Program-made: the position numbers and the translations under genes
Notes under the pieces: model-generated
The model's input: only the letters and a program-made list of their open reading frames with translations
What the model was told of the DNA's origin: nothing
Database searches by the model: none
Shown: positions 32,701 through 45,183 of the stretch, in pieces
Layout of the letters: each line of letters starts with the position of its first letter
Numbering within the stretch: the first letter of the stretch is position 1
Source of the DNA: Salvelinus alpinus
Taxonomy: Eukaryota > Chordata > Actinopteri > Salmoniformes > Salmonidae
Assembly (NCBI RefSeq): GCF_045679555.1
Contig: NC_092091.1
Location: 16,887,072 to 16,951,071 of the forward strand
Length of the DNA: 64,000 nt
Reading direction: 5' to 3'

Positions 32701-35700
32701 TGTCCATGATAACTGTTGGAACTTATCTGGGTCTAAAAGGTTATGCAGGGCCTCTTGATCTGAAAGGCAAAGGAGGTTAAGGTTTTAGCTGTTGTTGGGT
32801 TTTGAGAATGTGAAATATACTTATTCATGTCACTGATGGAGTGCTAAGATTTAGAGGGTCTACACCAGAAGTTAAGGGTTATAGGAGGAAGGTATATAGT
32901 GTGTGCAACTAAGCTTGGAATGTGTTGAGTGCAGGGAAGCAATAACACGTGGCAGGCATTGATAAGAGGAGATGGGTGGAGATTTTAGAAACTAACAATG
33001 TCCCTGTGGCAGAGAGTGTAATGCATAACGTTTACATTATGTCAGGATATGTTATTGTTAGCCATCAGAGATCCTCTGGGAGGAGAAGAGAGACAGTCTG
33101 GTATCAATAACCATGACAGCCTTGAGTTAGGGAGGAGTGAGCACTTTTTGGTAGAGGTCAGGTTAGATGAAGTGAGGAAGAACAGATATCACTAAGGTTC
33201 TGTCTAGCAACAGAGATGCATTGGCTGTTCAGATGTGGAGGAGGAGACTCAGCCTCGGAGAAAGGGTTAAATATCAGTGCTTGTGTGAAATGTCGGTTGT
33301 CTGAATTACAACTGTATCGACCCTTTGGGAAGAATTAAGCTTCTCTAGTGTCCGTGAGGTTCTAATTTTCAGAGTAAATAACTAACACTATACAGTTGAA
33401 AATTTACCACACTTGTCTTTTGAATGCCAATTTATAAACACACATACAGGTCTGGACTGGGCTAGTGAAACAGATGGTGCTGCTAACAGTACATTTTCCT
33501 CCACTGCCCCGGTCCCCATACCAGGCTCTCTGCTCGCAGACACACGTGACCGCCCTCAACCTACCAACTGTTTGAGCTATCAAAAGATCTAATTGGATAA
33601 CTCCATCGGCAACATTTCTAATCAGCTGTGGAGTGAGCTTACGGTACATTCTTAACGCTGTTATAGTAGACGACTTATACTTTGAGCTAAAGGCTCACCA
33701 GTGATGAGAGGACATCCGTCGAAGGTAAAGATGCGGACGTTGGGGCAGTTTGTAAGCACAGCCCTCACTGCCTTGCCTGTCAGGTTACGACATCGGGCCA
33801 ACTGGAGTTCCTACAACACATCCAATCACATAGTTTATAGATCCCTGTCTGCCTAGACATAATACTCTGGCTCCAAAATAACATGGGAAAATTTCACACT
33901 TGGAAGTCTTTGTATAAAAACAAATAAGACTTGAATCAAGGTTGGACGTTATCTTTCCAAGTGTGCTTAGATACTAAGTTGCTGCCATAGCCATCACCTT
34001 GAAGAACTTGTGCACATAGCTACTTTTTTGCACACTTATACTATACTAGGGGTATTAATTGATCCTTTTAAGTTTAACAAACAAGATCTACACAACAAAA
34101 GCATAAAGGGACAGAGTTTTATTGTCCTCTATGAGGAAATGATTTTCATATGCACATTTGTTGGTCTTCTTACCTTCAAACTATTAGAGCACGGTGCAGT
34201 AGCCAGCCCAATGACACCCTCATCTGTAACCTGAAACAAAGCGCATATGAACTCAGTTTTGCTGAGGTGATTGTCAACTAAATACTTACAAGCAATAAGC
34301 AGTGTACATTAGCTACATCAGAAGTTTGGTACTTCTAATGTGCGTTGTGGTGGAAAAACCTCTCAGAAGTCAGTTGGATCTCAATATACAAAAGCTTTAC
34401 TACGAGCATGCATGCAAGGGAAAAAACAATTAGACTCGCTCTTTGTTCACGCATACATTTATAGAAAAAAATGGGGAGGGGTGTGGGGGGGTGCCATATG
34501 CCACTTGGATGAGTCAGTTACTTCTACATATCACTAGGTAACAGTCCCAGAGGTAGCAGATAAATCATACCAAGGACACACAACCTCAGTTAACAGAAAC
34601 CACAAAAGATTGTTTCACAAAAAGTTATAACATGGCAGTTTAGAAACAGTTATAAAACAGACTGATTAAGTGAAAAGGGCAACTTGAAACTGTGTGATTG
34701 AGCAATCTTACAGATACTAAGAGGAACAGGCTGACCTGTTCCTTATTCAGGCCATATAAGATGACAAATTAAATGTTCCTCTTCCAAAGCGTCAAAGTAC
34801 CAACCTGGCAATGCTGCGTTCCAGAGGGATAAACCATAAATTCCTGTTATACTAAGATAATCTAAATCTTAGGAATAGGAGCGCAGCCTTCACAAAGTAT
34901 TCAGTCCTAAACCCAGGTTTTAAGTTTATTAGAGAGATATGTCATCCAATCTGTGCGCGAATCTGCAGTGAAAACGGAATAAGCATCTCACTCACTCAAT
35001 TGAATTACCTGGGTTCCCGAGAGATTGAGGCTATGGAGAAGCATGCAGTTTCCTGCCAGTGCCAGCAGGGCGGCGTCTCCCACAGCAGAGCAGCCCCAGA
35101 GGGAGAGGACCTCCAGCGAACTGCAGCCGTGGGCCAGCGCCAGGACCCCTTCATCGGTCACTGCAGCACACTCAGTCAGGTCCACGACCTGCAGGCCTGG
35201 GCAGGAGGCCGCCAGGGCCCTCACACCTACAGAGAACCGACCAATCAACATGTTAGTTGTATAGAGCAATGTAATTGTATTAGATCACATCAAATGTCAT
35301 ATTGTGTTGTAATAATAATTACTTTGTGAGTGCTTAATTTGACCAGTTTCACACATGTACAAGTCTGTATTATATGCATGTGTAAATTGGAAATGTGTTT
35401 TTTGCATATTCCAACTCCCCCTGAGACAACCTCGGAGAGTGGGGTCACAGCAAGGGTCAGCCATTATCAACCGCGATGTATTGTATTATGATGTTCATTA
35501 CATTGTAAAGTACTGTATTGTAAACAAAGAGATGGTCCAGTAAAAAGCATGAGCTGGTGCATATCCAAGAATGTTGGTAGAGGTGCTGACTAACAATAGT
35601 AAACTGATTTTGGATTTTTTTAACACAGAAATTGTTACATTTGGTAGGCAGGTACCATCTGAGGTGATGCTGGGGTGGCCCCGCAGAAGGATTGTCCGGA

Positions 35701-37648
35701 GCTGCGGACAGCAGATTTGTTGCAGGGTGGAGTCAGACACTCTGCAGTTCACCATGTCCAGCTTGTGTGTCCCAAGATGCATCAGCTGAGGGCAAACACA
35801 GTAAGAAGTGTGCAGGAGTTGGTTCTATCCCAGTAGTAACACAGAATGAATAGCATGACTTTGATTAGAATCATGTGTGTTAGTGCTGGCCAAACCAGAG
35901 AGGAAGAGAGAGGCCCAACTCGGGGGAAAATCTGTCTCCCTCCAACAGGTAGTCTTTTTTTTTTTTTTGCCCACCAAGCAAGCAGTTTTTGTATGGAGGT
36001 CAATAAGAGTGTGTCGAATTTGGTCATCAAAATTTTGGGGGGTGGATTTTATCAAATAGAAGTTTTGTAATGCTTAAGTTGTTACAAATGTACTGATAAA
36101 TAGGACACGTGACATCCCGGCAACTCTGAGAAAAAAAACTTCATATCGGAGTTGTCTCAGGGTAGCTATGCATATTCATGGTATGAGGCTAGTAGCATAG
36201 CGCATCTCTCCATTGAATACAAGCAGTTCACCTCAACCACCCTCATCGAATATTCAAAATAGGATTACTATATTGAATTGTATCCACCAAGCCAAAAAAA
36301 ATAATAGGTGGGAGGTAGACAGCTTGTGTCGTGGAAATATTTGCTCAATCATATTTCTCAGATACCGGAACTTGTGAATTCAAATAGACTTTATTACAAA
36401 GTAACAAGCCGAGCTGGTTCATGGATCAACTGACTTTCCAGCCTCGGCACACACTTTCTATTCAGTTTTCATCCTTACGTCACACACATAGTAACTCCTC
36501 TTTATGTTAATGACTCATCCCCTCTGGCATTTAGCCACCATTATCATTTTGCCTTGCACTCATTTCAGCTTGGTTTCCATTTTCTTATTGGAAGATTCTA
36601 TTGGTGGCGTAACCATAACAATGATACAAAAATAAACAGACACGCACACTCCTAATGCATGTGCATGTCTAATGGTGCTTAAGTAATGCAAACCTATGCT
36701 CATAATGCACGTCTAATGAAACTCACTGGACTAGGTAATGGCTTCCATTAGCCTAATGACCTAGACACACATATAGAGTGCACTGATTCTGCTTACTACT
36801 CTAAGATGTATAATGTGCACATGTAACGGATGTGAAATGGCTAGCTAGTTATCGGTGGTGCGCGCTAATAGCGTTTCAATCGGTTACGTCACTCGCTTTG
36901 AGACCTTGAAGTAGTGGTTCCCCTTGCTCTGCAAGGGCCGTGGCCTTTGTGGAGCGATGGGTAACGATGCTTCGTGGGTGACTGTTGTTGATGTGTGCAG
37001 AGGGTCCCTGGTTCGCGCGAGGGGACGGACTAAAGTTATACTGTTACACACACACGTACTGGAAAATTCCCAATGCCTGCTGTGTCGCTTTGTGGATTAC
37101 TCCCATTGTTAGGGTGGAGAGATGTATCTTGTCAGTATATCCATAATCCTTGGCTAAACACATGCCCTAGCTCAATTGAGGGCGCTGCTGGTGGATGATA
37201 TATGTACTGCTGGGCTGGAACAAAAACCTGCACACAGTCAGAACTGAAAGTGTCCACTGTGGTTCCAGAACAGGAATTCTCCAGAACCACAGTGGACAAC
37301 CGTATTTCATATAACACACAGCTAATACCTGGCTGATGTTTAGGTCGGTCACCGTGCCCTGTGATGACATGATTCGTAGCAGCGTGTCTTTTATGCCCGC
37401 AGGTAAAGCCATGAAGTTACTGAGGTATCTGTCCGCATAGATTGCGACATATACGGCGCTTCTGCAAGAATGGAAATGTACATCAATGAACATGTAACTA
37501 TCTAACTAGTAGGTGACGTTAGCTACACTAGACACCTAGCAAGCTAGCTAGACGAATTATTACAAATCACATTTCATAGACGCTCAAAAAACGAACATTT
37601 CTGTAACCTGTCAGAGCTACCCACTCACATATTCAAAAGCGAATCCAT
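32692..37648 (-). CDS. amn1: AMN1 homologue, leucine-rich-repeat protein
   Basis: Seven exons join with consistent phases: 37629-37648, 37329-37461, 35656-35785, 35009-35226, 34174-34230, 33699-33810 and 32692-32759, giving 245 residues (human 258). The N-terminal part has [20 protein letters not shown]. Cysteine-containing leucine-rich repeats follow ([66 protein letters not shown]). The short last exon gives the conserved ending LSWTVY. The protein resembles yeast Amn1, an LRR antagonist of mitotic exit, and F-box/LRR adaptors, but has no clear F-box here; its vertebrate role is poorly known. The start is the ATG in GGCAATGGATTCG, with only 20 coding bases before the first intron. A tRNA-like repeat lies in intron 2. 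Confidence 0.93.
36822..37048 (+). repeat. tRNA-like short repeat with TGTAAC/GTTACA ends (copy 2)
   Basis: It is full length (227 bp), from TGTAACGGATGTGAAATGG to ATACTGTTACA, flanked by CACA duplications (36818-36821 and 37049-37052). The tRNA-like portion includes GGTCCCTGGTTCGCGCGAGG. It lies in amn1 intron 2. Confidence 0.85.
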
Positions 37649-40374
37649 TGCCAAAATGGCACTCCTGTGTCTGTGCAAGTAGGTATGGAGAAGCTAACCT
37701 CCTAAAGCTAGCTCCCTGACAGGTGATCCAAACACAGATAAAACAATGAGCCAGATATTTCACCGGATGTATAAATGTGAAGCATCCGGTCGGCGTTCCC
37801 ACTCACTACCAAATATGGTGACGACAGGAAGCCCAGTGGTCGGCTGTGGGAAAAGATGGAGTAAGATTTTGGCCGAAATTCAGCAAATGTTTTGATCGAT
37901 GAAACATTTGATCTCCATACAGGTTTCTGTTTCCAAAATTATAATCTGTAACACAGAGTGGACTGCGTTTTTGACAAATTGTAAAAAATAAAAATGCGTT
38001 GTTTAGAAGGAGTGCAAGGGCGAATTGAATGATTGCAGCCTCGCTCTTCACAGAATAGGCGAACTTCCCATCACTACGCAATGTCGAACAATCCCAGTCA
38101 GTCACTTTTCACCCGGGGCAAACTACACCTACCCGGGGAGAAAAAGTGTATTTTATGCCTTTTATGTCTTTTTAAATTATTTTAAATGTTTTATTGTAAT
38201 CAGATTGCAGATACTTTTGAAAAATAATAACTTTTAGCCAGCAGAAAATAGGAGTATTGCGCCGTGATTGGCTCAGTCTGTCACTCATCGGAACACCACC
38301 TCATCGCTAAATGTAAGTCCTTAGTAAGGGTAGACAGCCAACATTTCAGCCCTTTGTGTCCTGCCACTGCCATAGCTATATTACAAGTGCCCTTCCAAGA
38401 AGGCTCGAGGTCATTGGTCACAGATAAAATGACGTCAAATCACGTTATAGTCATCATCATCATGAATCAAGTCCACAATCTACTGGCAAATTATTTTTAA
38501 TCCTTGTCATATGAAGAGAAATAATGAAGAGAAATTATAGATCGGTACTCATCGGCCATTGGACATAAAGATTACACAACAAGTTGGAAATCGCAAATTC
38601 AACAATGAGTCGTTTGGAAGGAATCAGTGGCTAACTGCAAGCATTTCAAAGCAATCATTAGCCTTGCTTTTCATTGGCGTGGCTGTGTTTTTTTTCTTCC
38701 CATTTCCCACCATAAATTCAGAGAATGCCAGACATTGATGACAAAATCTGCCCACAAAGGACCGCCACGCCAGCCACCTTCCTGTTTAAATGAGCATATC
38801 ACAAGGTCAGTCCAAAAATGTCTTGCATGTGTAACAGTATAGCTTCCGTTCCTCTCCTCACCCCAACCTGGGCTCGAACCAGGGACCCTCTGCACACGTC
38901 AACCACAGTCACTCACGAAGCATCGTTACCCATCGCGCCACAAAAGCAGCGGCCCTTGCAGAGCAAGGGGAACAACTACTTCTAGGTCTCAGAGCGAGTG
39001 ACATCACCGATTGAAGCAGTATTAACGTCAAATAGTGTTATGACATGTATCTTTTTTCACATGCAAAAACCCAAAACGGCGTTCAATGTGCCTCATCCTA
39101 ATAATTTGGTATATACTGTGGGCTAAATCAAGGGGAGTAATCAAGGAGATAATGATGACCAGGTGTGCGTAATGATGAGGAGCAGGTGTGCGTAATGATT
39201 GGGAGCAGGTGTGCAAAATAATTGTTGCCAGGGCCGGTGGTAAGTAGACCAGCGACGTCGAGCGCTGGAGGGGGAGTAGGGGTGACAATGTGGGAAGGAA
39301 GTTTGGGACAAACCAGAAAAAAAGGGGAAAAAGTCATGGCATTCTTTTGGGAGTTGCCGGGGACCTCACAATACATTATCACCATTCTATATGTATTGCC
39401 AGGGACCTCACAATACAATATCCCCATTCTATATTGCGATTCGTTACTGTGATTTTATTGTGATTCAATGTTCCAAACATATTGCTAACTATATGTCTGC
39501 TGCAGATGGACAAGAGACCCATGGAAAAAGGTTTTATCAGTCATGGAAATGCAAGAAATATCGCACAGTAAAAAGGCCTCGTTCATTATTTCATTCTGGC
39601 TTCCATTATTGTCACGTTGCCATGCCAAGCTAGAATTTGTACATTTGTATTGTCAGTAATGTCAAGACAAAGAGGTCTGTGAAGAGGGGTGGGTTTCTTT
39701 AGGATTTATATTAGGCATAGATGCTTGTAATGTCCAACTGGTTTAGTCATGATGATAATACTGACATGACATCGTGACACGCCTCCAGGTCAACACCTAC
39801 AGTACCTCATCATGTATATTCCAAACGCCGTTCTGTTTGGGCTGTACATTGTTAGATGAATATCTTACAAAATGCCCTCTTTTGTAGTTTCATTATTGTC
39901 TTTAGTTATTGTCCTGCATGATATTTGGATGCAAATGGGAAACAATCAGACCAGGCTAAACATTTGTGTGATTTTGAGAGTCTGTCTATCACTACTTGTA
40001 CTGCATGTAAAATCTGTGGTTCAGGATTGTCTAGCTTAAGCTGAATAGACAATATGATTTATTTATAATGTTTATTTGTCAGGGACAATGTACAGTACAA
40101 CAAAACACCAGTTTTAACATTAACATTTCATCAGGTGTAAAGCTTAATGTTTTCCACGATGAATATGTAATTCTTTCATTCAGGACAGATCATTGTTTAA
40201 AATATCTGGCTCAAGGTTTACTTTATTGTCCCCAAGGGGAAATAGGTATTGTACACACATAGCTGCTCCATACAGTAACAATACAAACATGAAAGTACTT
40301 CCAATCACAAATACTGCACATCTCCCTATCATACGTAGCCGACCAAATCACAGATGATTTAATCATATATACAG
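37649..40374. other. Spacer upstream of amn1: no gene, a few repeat pieces
   Basis: The amn1 promoter should lie near 37650-37800, but no core element stands out. Repeat pieces: a tRNA-like copy (38830-39024) and a segment at 39128-39290 with three tandem GCAGGTGTGCGTAATGAT-like units followed by GACCAGCGACGTCGAGCGCTGG, typical of retroelement internal sequence. Another piece near 40215-40245 reads TTACTTTATTGTCCCCAAGG. Open frames here are short and unlike known proteins. Confidence 0.5.
38830..39024 (-). repeat. tRNA-like short repeat (copy 3), one end lost
   Basis: It starts TGTAACAGTATAGCTTCCG and includes the B-box complement CTGGGCTCGAACCAGGG. The match stops at CACCGATTGAAGCAGTATT, before the GTTACA terminus, so this copy is truncated. 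Confidence 0.8.
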
Positions 40375-41395
40375 TACCAGTCAAAAGTTTGGACACACCT
40401 ACTTATTCCAGGGTTTTTCTTTATTTTACTATTTTCTACATTGTAAAATAATAGTGAAGACATCAAAACTATGAAATAACACATATGTAATCATGTAGTA
40501 ACCAAGAAAGTGTTAAACAAATCTAAATATATTTTATATTTGAGATTCTTCAAAGTAGCCACCTTTTGACTTGATGACAGCTTTGCACACTCTTGGCATT
40601 CTCTCAACCAACTTCATGAGGTAGTCACCTGGAATGCTTTCCAACAGTCTTGAAGGAGTTCCCACATATGCTGAGCACTTGTTGGCTGCTTTTACTTCAC
40701 TCTGCGGTCGGGTGATTGTGGAGGCCAGATCATCTGACGCAGCACTCCATCACTATCCTTCTTGGTCAAATAGCCCTTACACAGCCTGGAGATGGGTTTT
40801 GGGTCATTGTCCTGTTAAAAACAAATGATAGTCCCACTAAGCGCAAACCAGATGGGATGGTGTATCGCTGCAGAATGCTGTGGTAGACATGCTGGTTAAC
40901 TGCCTTGAATTCTAAATAAATCATTGACAGTGTCACCAGCAAAGCACCCCCACACATCACACCTCCTCCATGCTTCACGGTGGGAACCACAAATGCGGAG
41001 ATCCTCCATTCACCTACTCTGCGTCTCACAAAGACATGGTGGTTGGAACCAAAATCAAAAATTTGGACTAATCAGACCGAAGGACAGATTTCCACGGTCT
41101 AATGTCCATTGCTCGTGTTTCTTGCCCAAGCAAGTCTCTTATTATTGGTGTTCTTTTAGTAGTGGTTTCTTTGCAGCAATTCGACCATGAAGGCCTGATT
41201 CACGCAGTCTCCTATGAACAGTTGATGTTGAGATGTGTCTGTTACTTTTTATTTGGGCTGCAATCTGAGTTAATTGCTGATTTCTGAGGCTGGTAACTCC
41301 AATGAACTTATCCTCTGCAGCAGAGTTAACTCTGGGTTTTCCTTTCCTGTGGCGGTCCTCATGAGAGCCAGTTTCATCATAGAGCTTGATGGTTT
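40375..41395 (-). mobile_element. Tc1-type relic (second subfamily), one end truncated
   Basis: The left end CAGTACCAGTCAAAAGTTTGGACACACC is intact. Antisense transposase debris follows (complement of 40766-41029 reads [15 protein letters not shown]). The element stops abruptly at about 41395 (GCTTGATGGTTTTTG), where another Tc1 end begins, so it was broken by a later rearrangement or insertion. Confidence 0.85.
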
Positions 41396-41403
41396 TTGAA
41401 ATT

Positions 41404-41883
41404 TGTATGGTGGTTGAAAAACTAGTTTTAATGACTCCAACCTCAGTGTATGTAAACTTCCGACTTCAACTGTATATATACTTGTTTTTCAACCACTCCA
41501 CAAATGTCTTGTTAACAAACTATTGTTTTGGCAAGTTGGTTAGGACATCTACTTTGTGCATGACACAAGTCATTTTTCCAACAATTGTTTACAGACAGAT
41601 TATTTCACTTATAATTCACTGCATCACAATTCCAGTGGGTCAGAAGTTTACATACACTAAGTTGACTGTGCCTTTAAACAGCTTGGAAAATTCCAGAAAA
41701 TGATGTCATGGCTTTAGAAGCTTCTGATAGGCTAATTGACATCATTTGAGTCAATTGGAGGTGTACCTGTGGATGTATTTCAAGGCCTACCTTCAAACTC
41801 AGTGCCTCTTTGCTTGACATCATGGGACAATCAAAAGAAATCAGCCAAGACCTCAGAAAAAAAGTTGTAGACTTCCACAAGTC
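41404..41883 (+). mobile_element. Two Tc1 end fragments in head-to-head contact
   Basis: 41404-41475 is a Tc1 end reading outward to ACTTCCGACTTCAACTGTA. Directly after TATATA, at about 41480, the mirrored end of the same family runs inward (TTTTTCAACCACTCCACAAA to AAGAAATCAGCCAAGACC) and is cut at 41883 by retroviral sequence. The inward part matches the complement of 53930-54310 closely. Confidence 0.75.
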
Positions 41884-41909
41884 TGTTTATCTTCATATCG
41901 AGCTATCCA

Positions 41910-42095
41910 CTCTATATAAAGTGTTATTTGATTTTCTCCCCTTGGAGTGGTCGTGATTATAGCAGCCGCCACAAACACTACCCCAACTAAAAATGTCCCT
42001 ATGCCCCATATTATTGCCCTTTTACAGTGTGATCTACACTCCTCCTTCTTTTCCATCATCACCTCCTCTATCAAATCCTGCTCTAGCCTCTCCAT
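41910..42095 (-). pseudogene. Env-like leader/transmembrane fragment of retroviral fragment 1
   Basis: The minus-strand frame has a charged N-terminus (KKEECRSHCKRA) followed by one hydrophobic segment (WGIGTFLVGVVFVAAAII). It lies downstream of integrase, where env would start. The remainder of env is absent. Confidence 0.5.
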
Positions 42096-42190
42096 CTTGC
42101 TCGGCCTCTCCCAAGTCAGTAGGTGTTGGTGCAGTTTTCACCTGGGACACGTGGATCCAGGTCTTCCTTCCCGACACCTTCACTGCTGTG

Positions 42191-43294
42191 TCAGTCACTA
42201 GTAGGACAATGTGGGGTCCGGTCCAACTCGGCTGAAAGGGTACCCGGTTGATGGACCTTCAAGTACACCTCGTGTCCTGGCTGTAGTGAGTGTGCTTTCC
42301 AATCCTGGTGGAGTCTATGGTGGGCCTCTTTCACCTGGGAAGATACCGTACAAGTACAAGTGTAAATTGTACAAGTGTAAAGTACAAGTGTAAGTTGTTT
42401 ACAATAGTTTAGCAGTTTGTCTCCCATTCCTTGAAGATCACATAGCTCCAGCTGAGATACTGGTGCCCCTGGTACCCTCATGGGTCTACCCATGGCTATC
42501 TCGAATGGAGACAAGTGAGTCCTAGCATTTGCTGCCGCCCTGGTGGTCATCAGAACTGCGGGTAGATGGTCTACCCATGAGCCTTGCTCCGACAACAATG
42601 CTTCGTGAGTTTCTCCTTCAATGTTTTATTGCTGTGTTCAACATTTGCTGCTCCCAGAGGCTGATATGGAGTTTGGAAGGATTGTTTAATCTTTAAAGCC
42701 TTACACACGGCCTATACCACCATTGAGGTAAAATGAGTCCCTCTGTCTGAATCTACAGATGATATCCCTCAATAGGGCCTTCGCCACATTCCCTGCAGTG
42801 GCCGCAGCTGTCAGAAATGCCTCTACCCACTTTGTGAATGTGTCAACACACACCAGTGCGTATTTCTTTCCCTGGCTTGCCGATACTGGCCCTATGAAAT
42901 GTATTTGCCAGTTGCAAATTGGCCCTTCAGGAAGAGGAATATGTTTGTGTGGTGTGGGTATTGCGGGCGCTGCATTACATTGACTACATACAACACACGT
43001 CCTTGTAAAATCCTTAAACACTGCTCGAGTTTTGGGCACCCACAAGGTCTGTTTGAATTTATGCATCATGTTGGAAGGGCCATCATGGGTGATCCCATGA
43101 TATAGCTCTGCTAGTGTCCCTAAGATAGCTGGTGGAACCAGCAGCTGACCCTCCTTTTTATGATGCCACAGGCCTTCCGACATCACCTCTGCTCCCTTCT
43201 CTAACCACTGCCATTTAACTCTACCAGGAGTGGCTTCCTGCATTTCCAGCAACTCTCTCTGTCCCCCACTATTGTACATGGTTGTCCCGCACAA
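42191..43294 (-). pseudogene. Integrase remnant of retroviral fragment 1
   Basis: The zinc-binding part (HGITH, then CVVCSQC), the catalytic core beginning (VDTFTKWVEAF) and a downstream core/C-terminal section (SPFEIAMGRPMRVPG) are visible. The frame breaks near 42600-42720, and an extra tandem GTACAAGTGTAAA-type insertion lies near 42350-42395. It is non-functional. Confidence 0.8.
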
Positions 43295-43531
43295 ACTGCA
43301 TGTTTTTGTGTGATGACTGCATTACAATGTCTATCCTTATGTACAAACATCTCAAACTCTCTATTTACGTCTGTAATTCCCTGTGCTGGGGAATGGCTCT
43401 TCACATTCTGGTGTCCGCTCTACCGGGTCATGTCCCCTACCGTCAAAGCATTTAATGGTTTAGCCATTAATGAGAATGACGGTATAAAACTGTGGACATA
43501 ACCGAATAGTCCCTGTGTTTTCTTAACCCCT

Positions 43532-43747
43532 CTAATTGTTGTTGGAATTGGCAGTCGTTGGATTGCGTCTTTTTGGCCAACCGTCAGCTTTCTTGCATTG
43601 AGAGATAGTGTGTCCCAGGTATGTTACCTCTGGGAGCGCAATTTGTGCCTTTTCATGGGACGCCTTCAGACCAACTTTTGTTAGGTGTCTCAAGAGGATG
43701 ACAAGATCCTCTTCATGGGCTGTCTGAGAATCTGAACGTAATAGCAT
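43532..43747 (-). pseudogene. Reverse-transcriptase sliver of retroviral fragment 1
   Basis: A short minus-strand frame has VILLRHLTKVGLKASHEKAQ then VTYLGHTIS, the conserved stretch after the YxDD box in retroviral reverse transcriptases. The palm, RNase H and protease are missing, so an internal deletion joined this piece to gag. Confidence 0.8.
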
Positions 43748-44489
43748 GGCCTTTTTCTGCCTTGTTGTTAGATGGGGTAAATTGCTTCACCAGCTCATCT
43801 TTTATGGTTATTGTGGCAGATGGCCTCAGCCTTTGATCTTCCCCCCTAGGGCTGTCTTGTGTCCATGTGGGACACTCTCTTATCCAGTGTGTCATACTCC
43901 CACACTTAAAACAACCCCTTTCTTCACCCCTGGCAGGTTTTCCGAATTTATAGTTTCTCTCCCTCTTCCTGCTCGGCTGCCAATTTGCATTACCTTGAGA
44001 CTCCTCCCCAGCTGGGAAATTATCCACCACTACTCTGACTCGGACCCCCACTTGTTCTAGCCCTGACTCTGCCCGCACCGCTGCTGCAATTATGTCTGTC
44101 CATGCACTACGGGCATGGTTATGTTTCTGTACCAGAGTGTTTTGTTTCAGAGATAACCATTTGCTCCACAGCATCAGAGCCCACTTTTGACTACGTGTTT
44201 TCACCCCTGGTGCAAAACATCCCATAATTACCTCCCTCTACATATCCTCAGGGACGTCTTTTCCTGTAACTGGAAATACTGGAAACTTACGGTGACAACT
44301 CCTATATATGCTTTTGCACTCCTCATCAGCATCCTCACCCAACTTGTTTACTGTTTGTGCCCACCGATCTGTGGAGTTTTCAGGTGAAATAGCCAAACGC
44401 TCTTTTACCCTGTCTCCACCGGTTTTTACAAAAATGACCTCCCGAGTGCTGAAAATATAAGTTCTGTACACTGAATATATATTTCTCAC
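43748..44489 (-). pseudogene. Gag (capsid end and nucleocapsid) of retroviral fragment 1
   Basis: Two minus-strand frames (about 44238-44489 and 43748-44225) cover the end of capsid and the nucleocapsid. A CCHC zinc knuckle is clear (CFKCGSMTHWIREC, spacing C-2-C-4-H-4-C). The two frames differ, so at least one frameshift separates them near 44230. Confidence 0.8.
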
Positions 44490-44698
44490 TTCGACACAGT
44501 AGGGTTATATTGTAGCGTTTTTAGAGAGAAACTTTCCACAATACTTGGGCCATCACTCAATAACTATATTACCTTAGCAATTTGGAACTTCTGAATTAAT
44601 TTATCATTTTATTTATTTGTTACTGTTTTCTTCTCACAAATGTTCCAATTATTTATCTACTTATTTCTACAAATTCAAATGTATATATATATATATAT

Positions 44699-44778
44699 AG
44701 CAGCGGTGCGGGCAGAGTCAGGGCTAGAACAAGTGGGGAGCCGAGTCAGAGTAGTGGTGGATAATTTCCCAGCTGGGG
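44699..44778 (+). repeat. Inverted 80-bp copy of retroviral gag segment 44007-44086
   Basis: It reads CAGCGGTGCGGGCAGAGTCAGG to TTTCCCAGCTGGG, the reverse complement of 44007-44086 with only a few mismatches. Both sides are TATATATA tracts. It is a separate inverted duplicate about 610 bp from the source. Confidence 0.9.
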
Positions 44779-44795
44779 AAATATGTATATATATA

Positions 44796-45103
44796 CAGTG
44801 GGGAGAACAAGTATTTGATACACTGCCGATTTTGCAGGTTTTCCTACTTACAAAGCATGTAGAGGTCTGTAATTTTTATCATAGGTACACTTACTTGTTG
44901 GTAAGTGATCAAATACTTATGTCATGCAATAAAATGCTAATTAATTACTTTTTAATTACTTTTTAATTACTTGGATTTTTGTTTTAGATTCCGTCTCTCA
45001 CATTTGAAGTGTACCTATGATAAAAATTACAGACCTCTACATGCTTTGTAAGTAGGTAAACCTGCAAAATCGTCAGTGTATCAAATACTTGTTCTCCCCA
45101 CTG
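44796..45103. mobile_element. Tc1/mariner-type MITE (308 bp)
   Basis: Ends CAGTGGGGAGAACAAGTATTTG and its complement are nearly perfect, and the inner terminal repeat (GTAGAGGTCTGTAATTTTTATC) also pairs. TA flanks both ends. There is no coding capacity; the whole unit can fold as a hairpin around an AATTACTTTTTAATTAC spacer. Confidence 0.9.
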
Positions 45104-45183
45104 TATATATTCACCCCCCCCTTGGCATTTTTCCTATTTTGTTGCCTTACAACCTGGAATTAAAATATATATATATATACATA

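Larger units (their letters stand above)
41884..44490 (-). mobile_element. Degraded endogenous retrovirus fragment 1 (gag-pol-env remnants)
   Basis: On the minus strand the order is gag (from about 44489), nucleocapsid zinc knuckle, a short reverse-transcriptase piece, integrase, then an env-like leader. That is gammaretrovirus-like order with most of protease and reverse transcriptase missing. No LTR was found on either side. The left side is joined to a cut Tc1 end, the right side to AT-rich DNA. Confidence 0.8.

Noticed and set aside
33661-33698. amn1 ending by reading through exon 6 (tail [12 protein letters not shown])
   Set aside because: A consensus donor interrupts it and the downstream exon restores the conserved C-terminus in phase.
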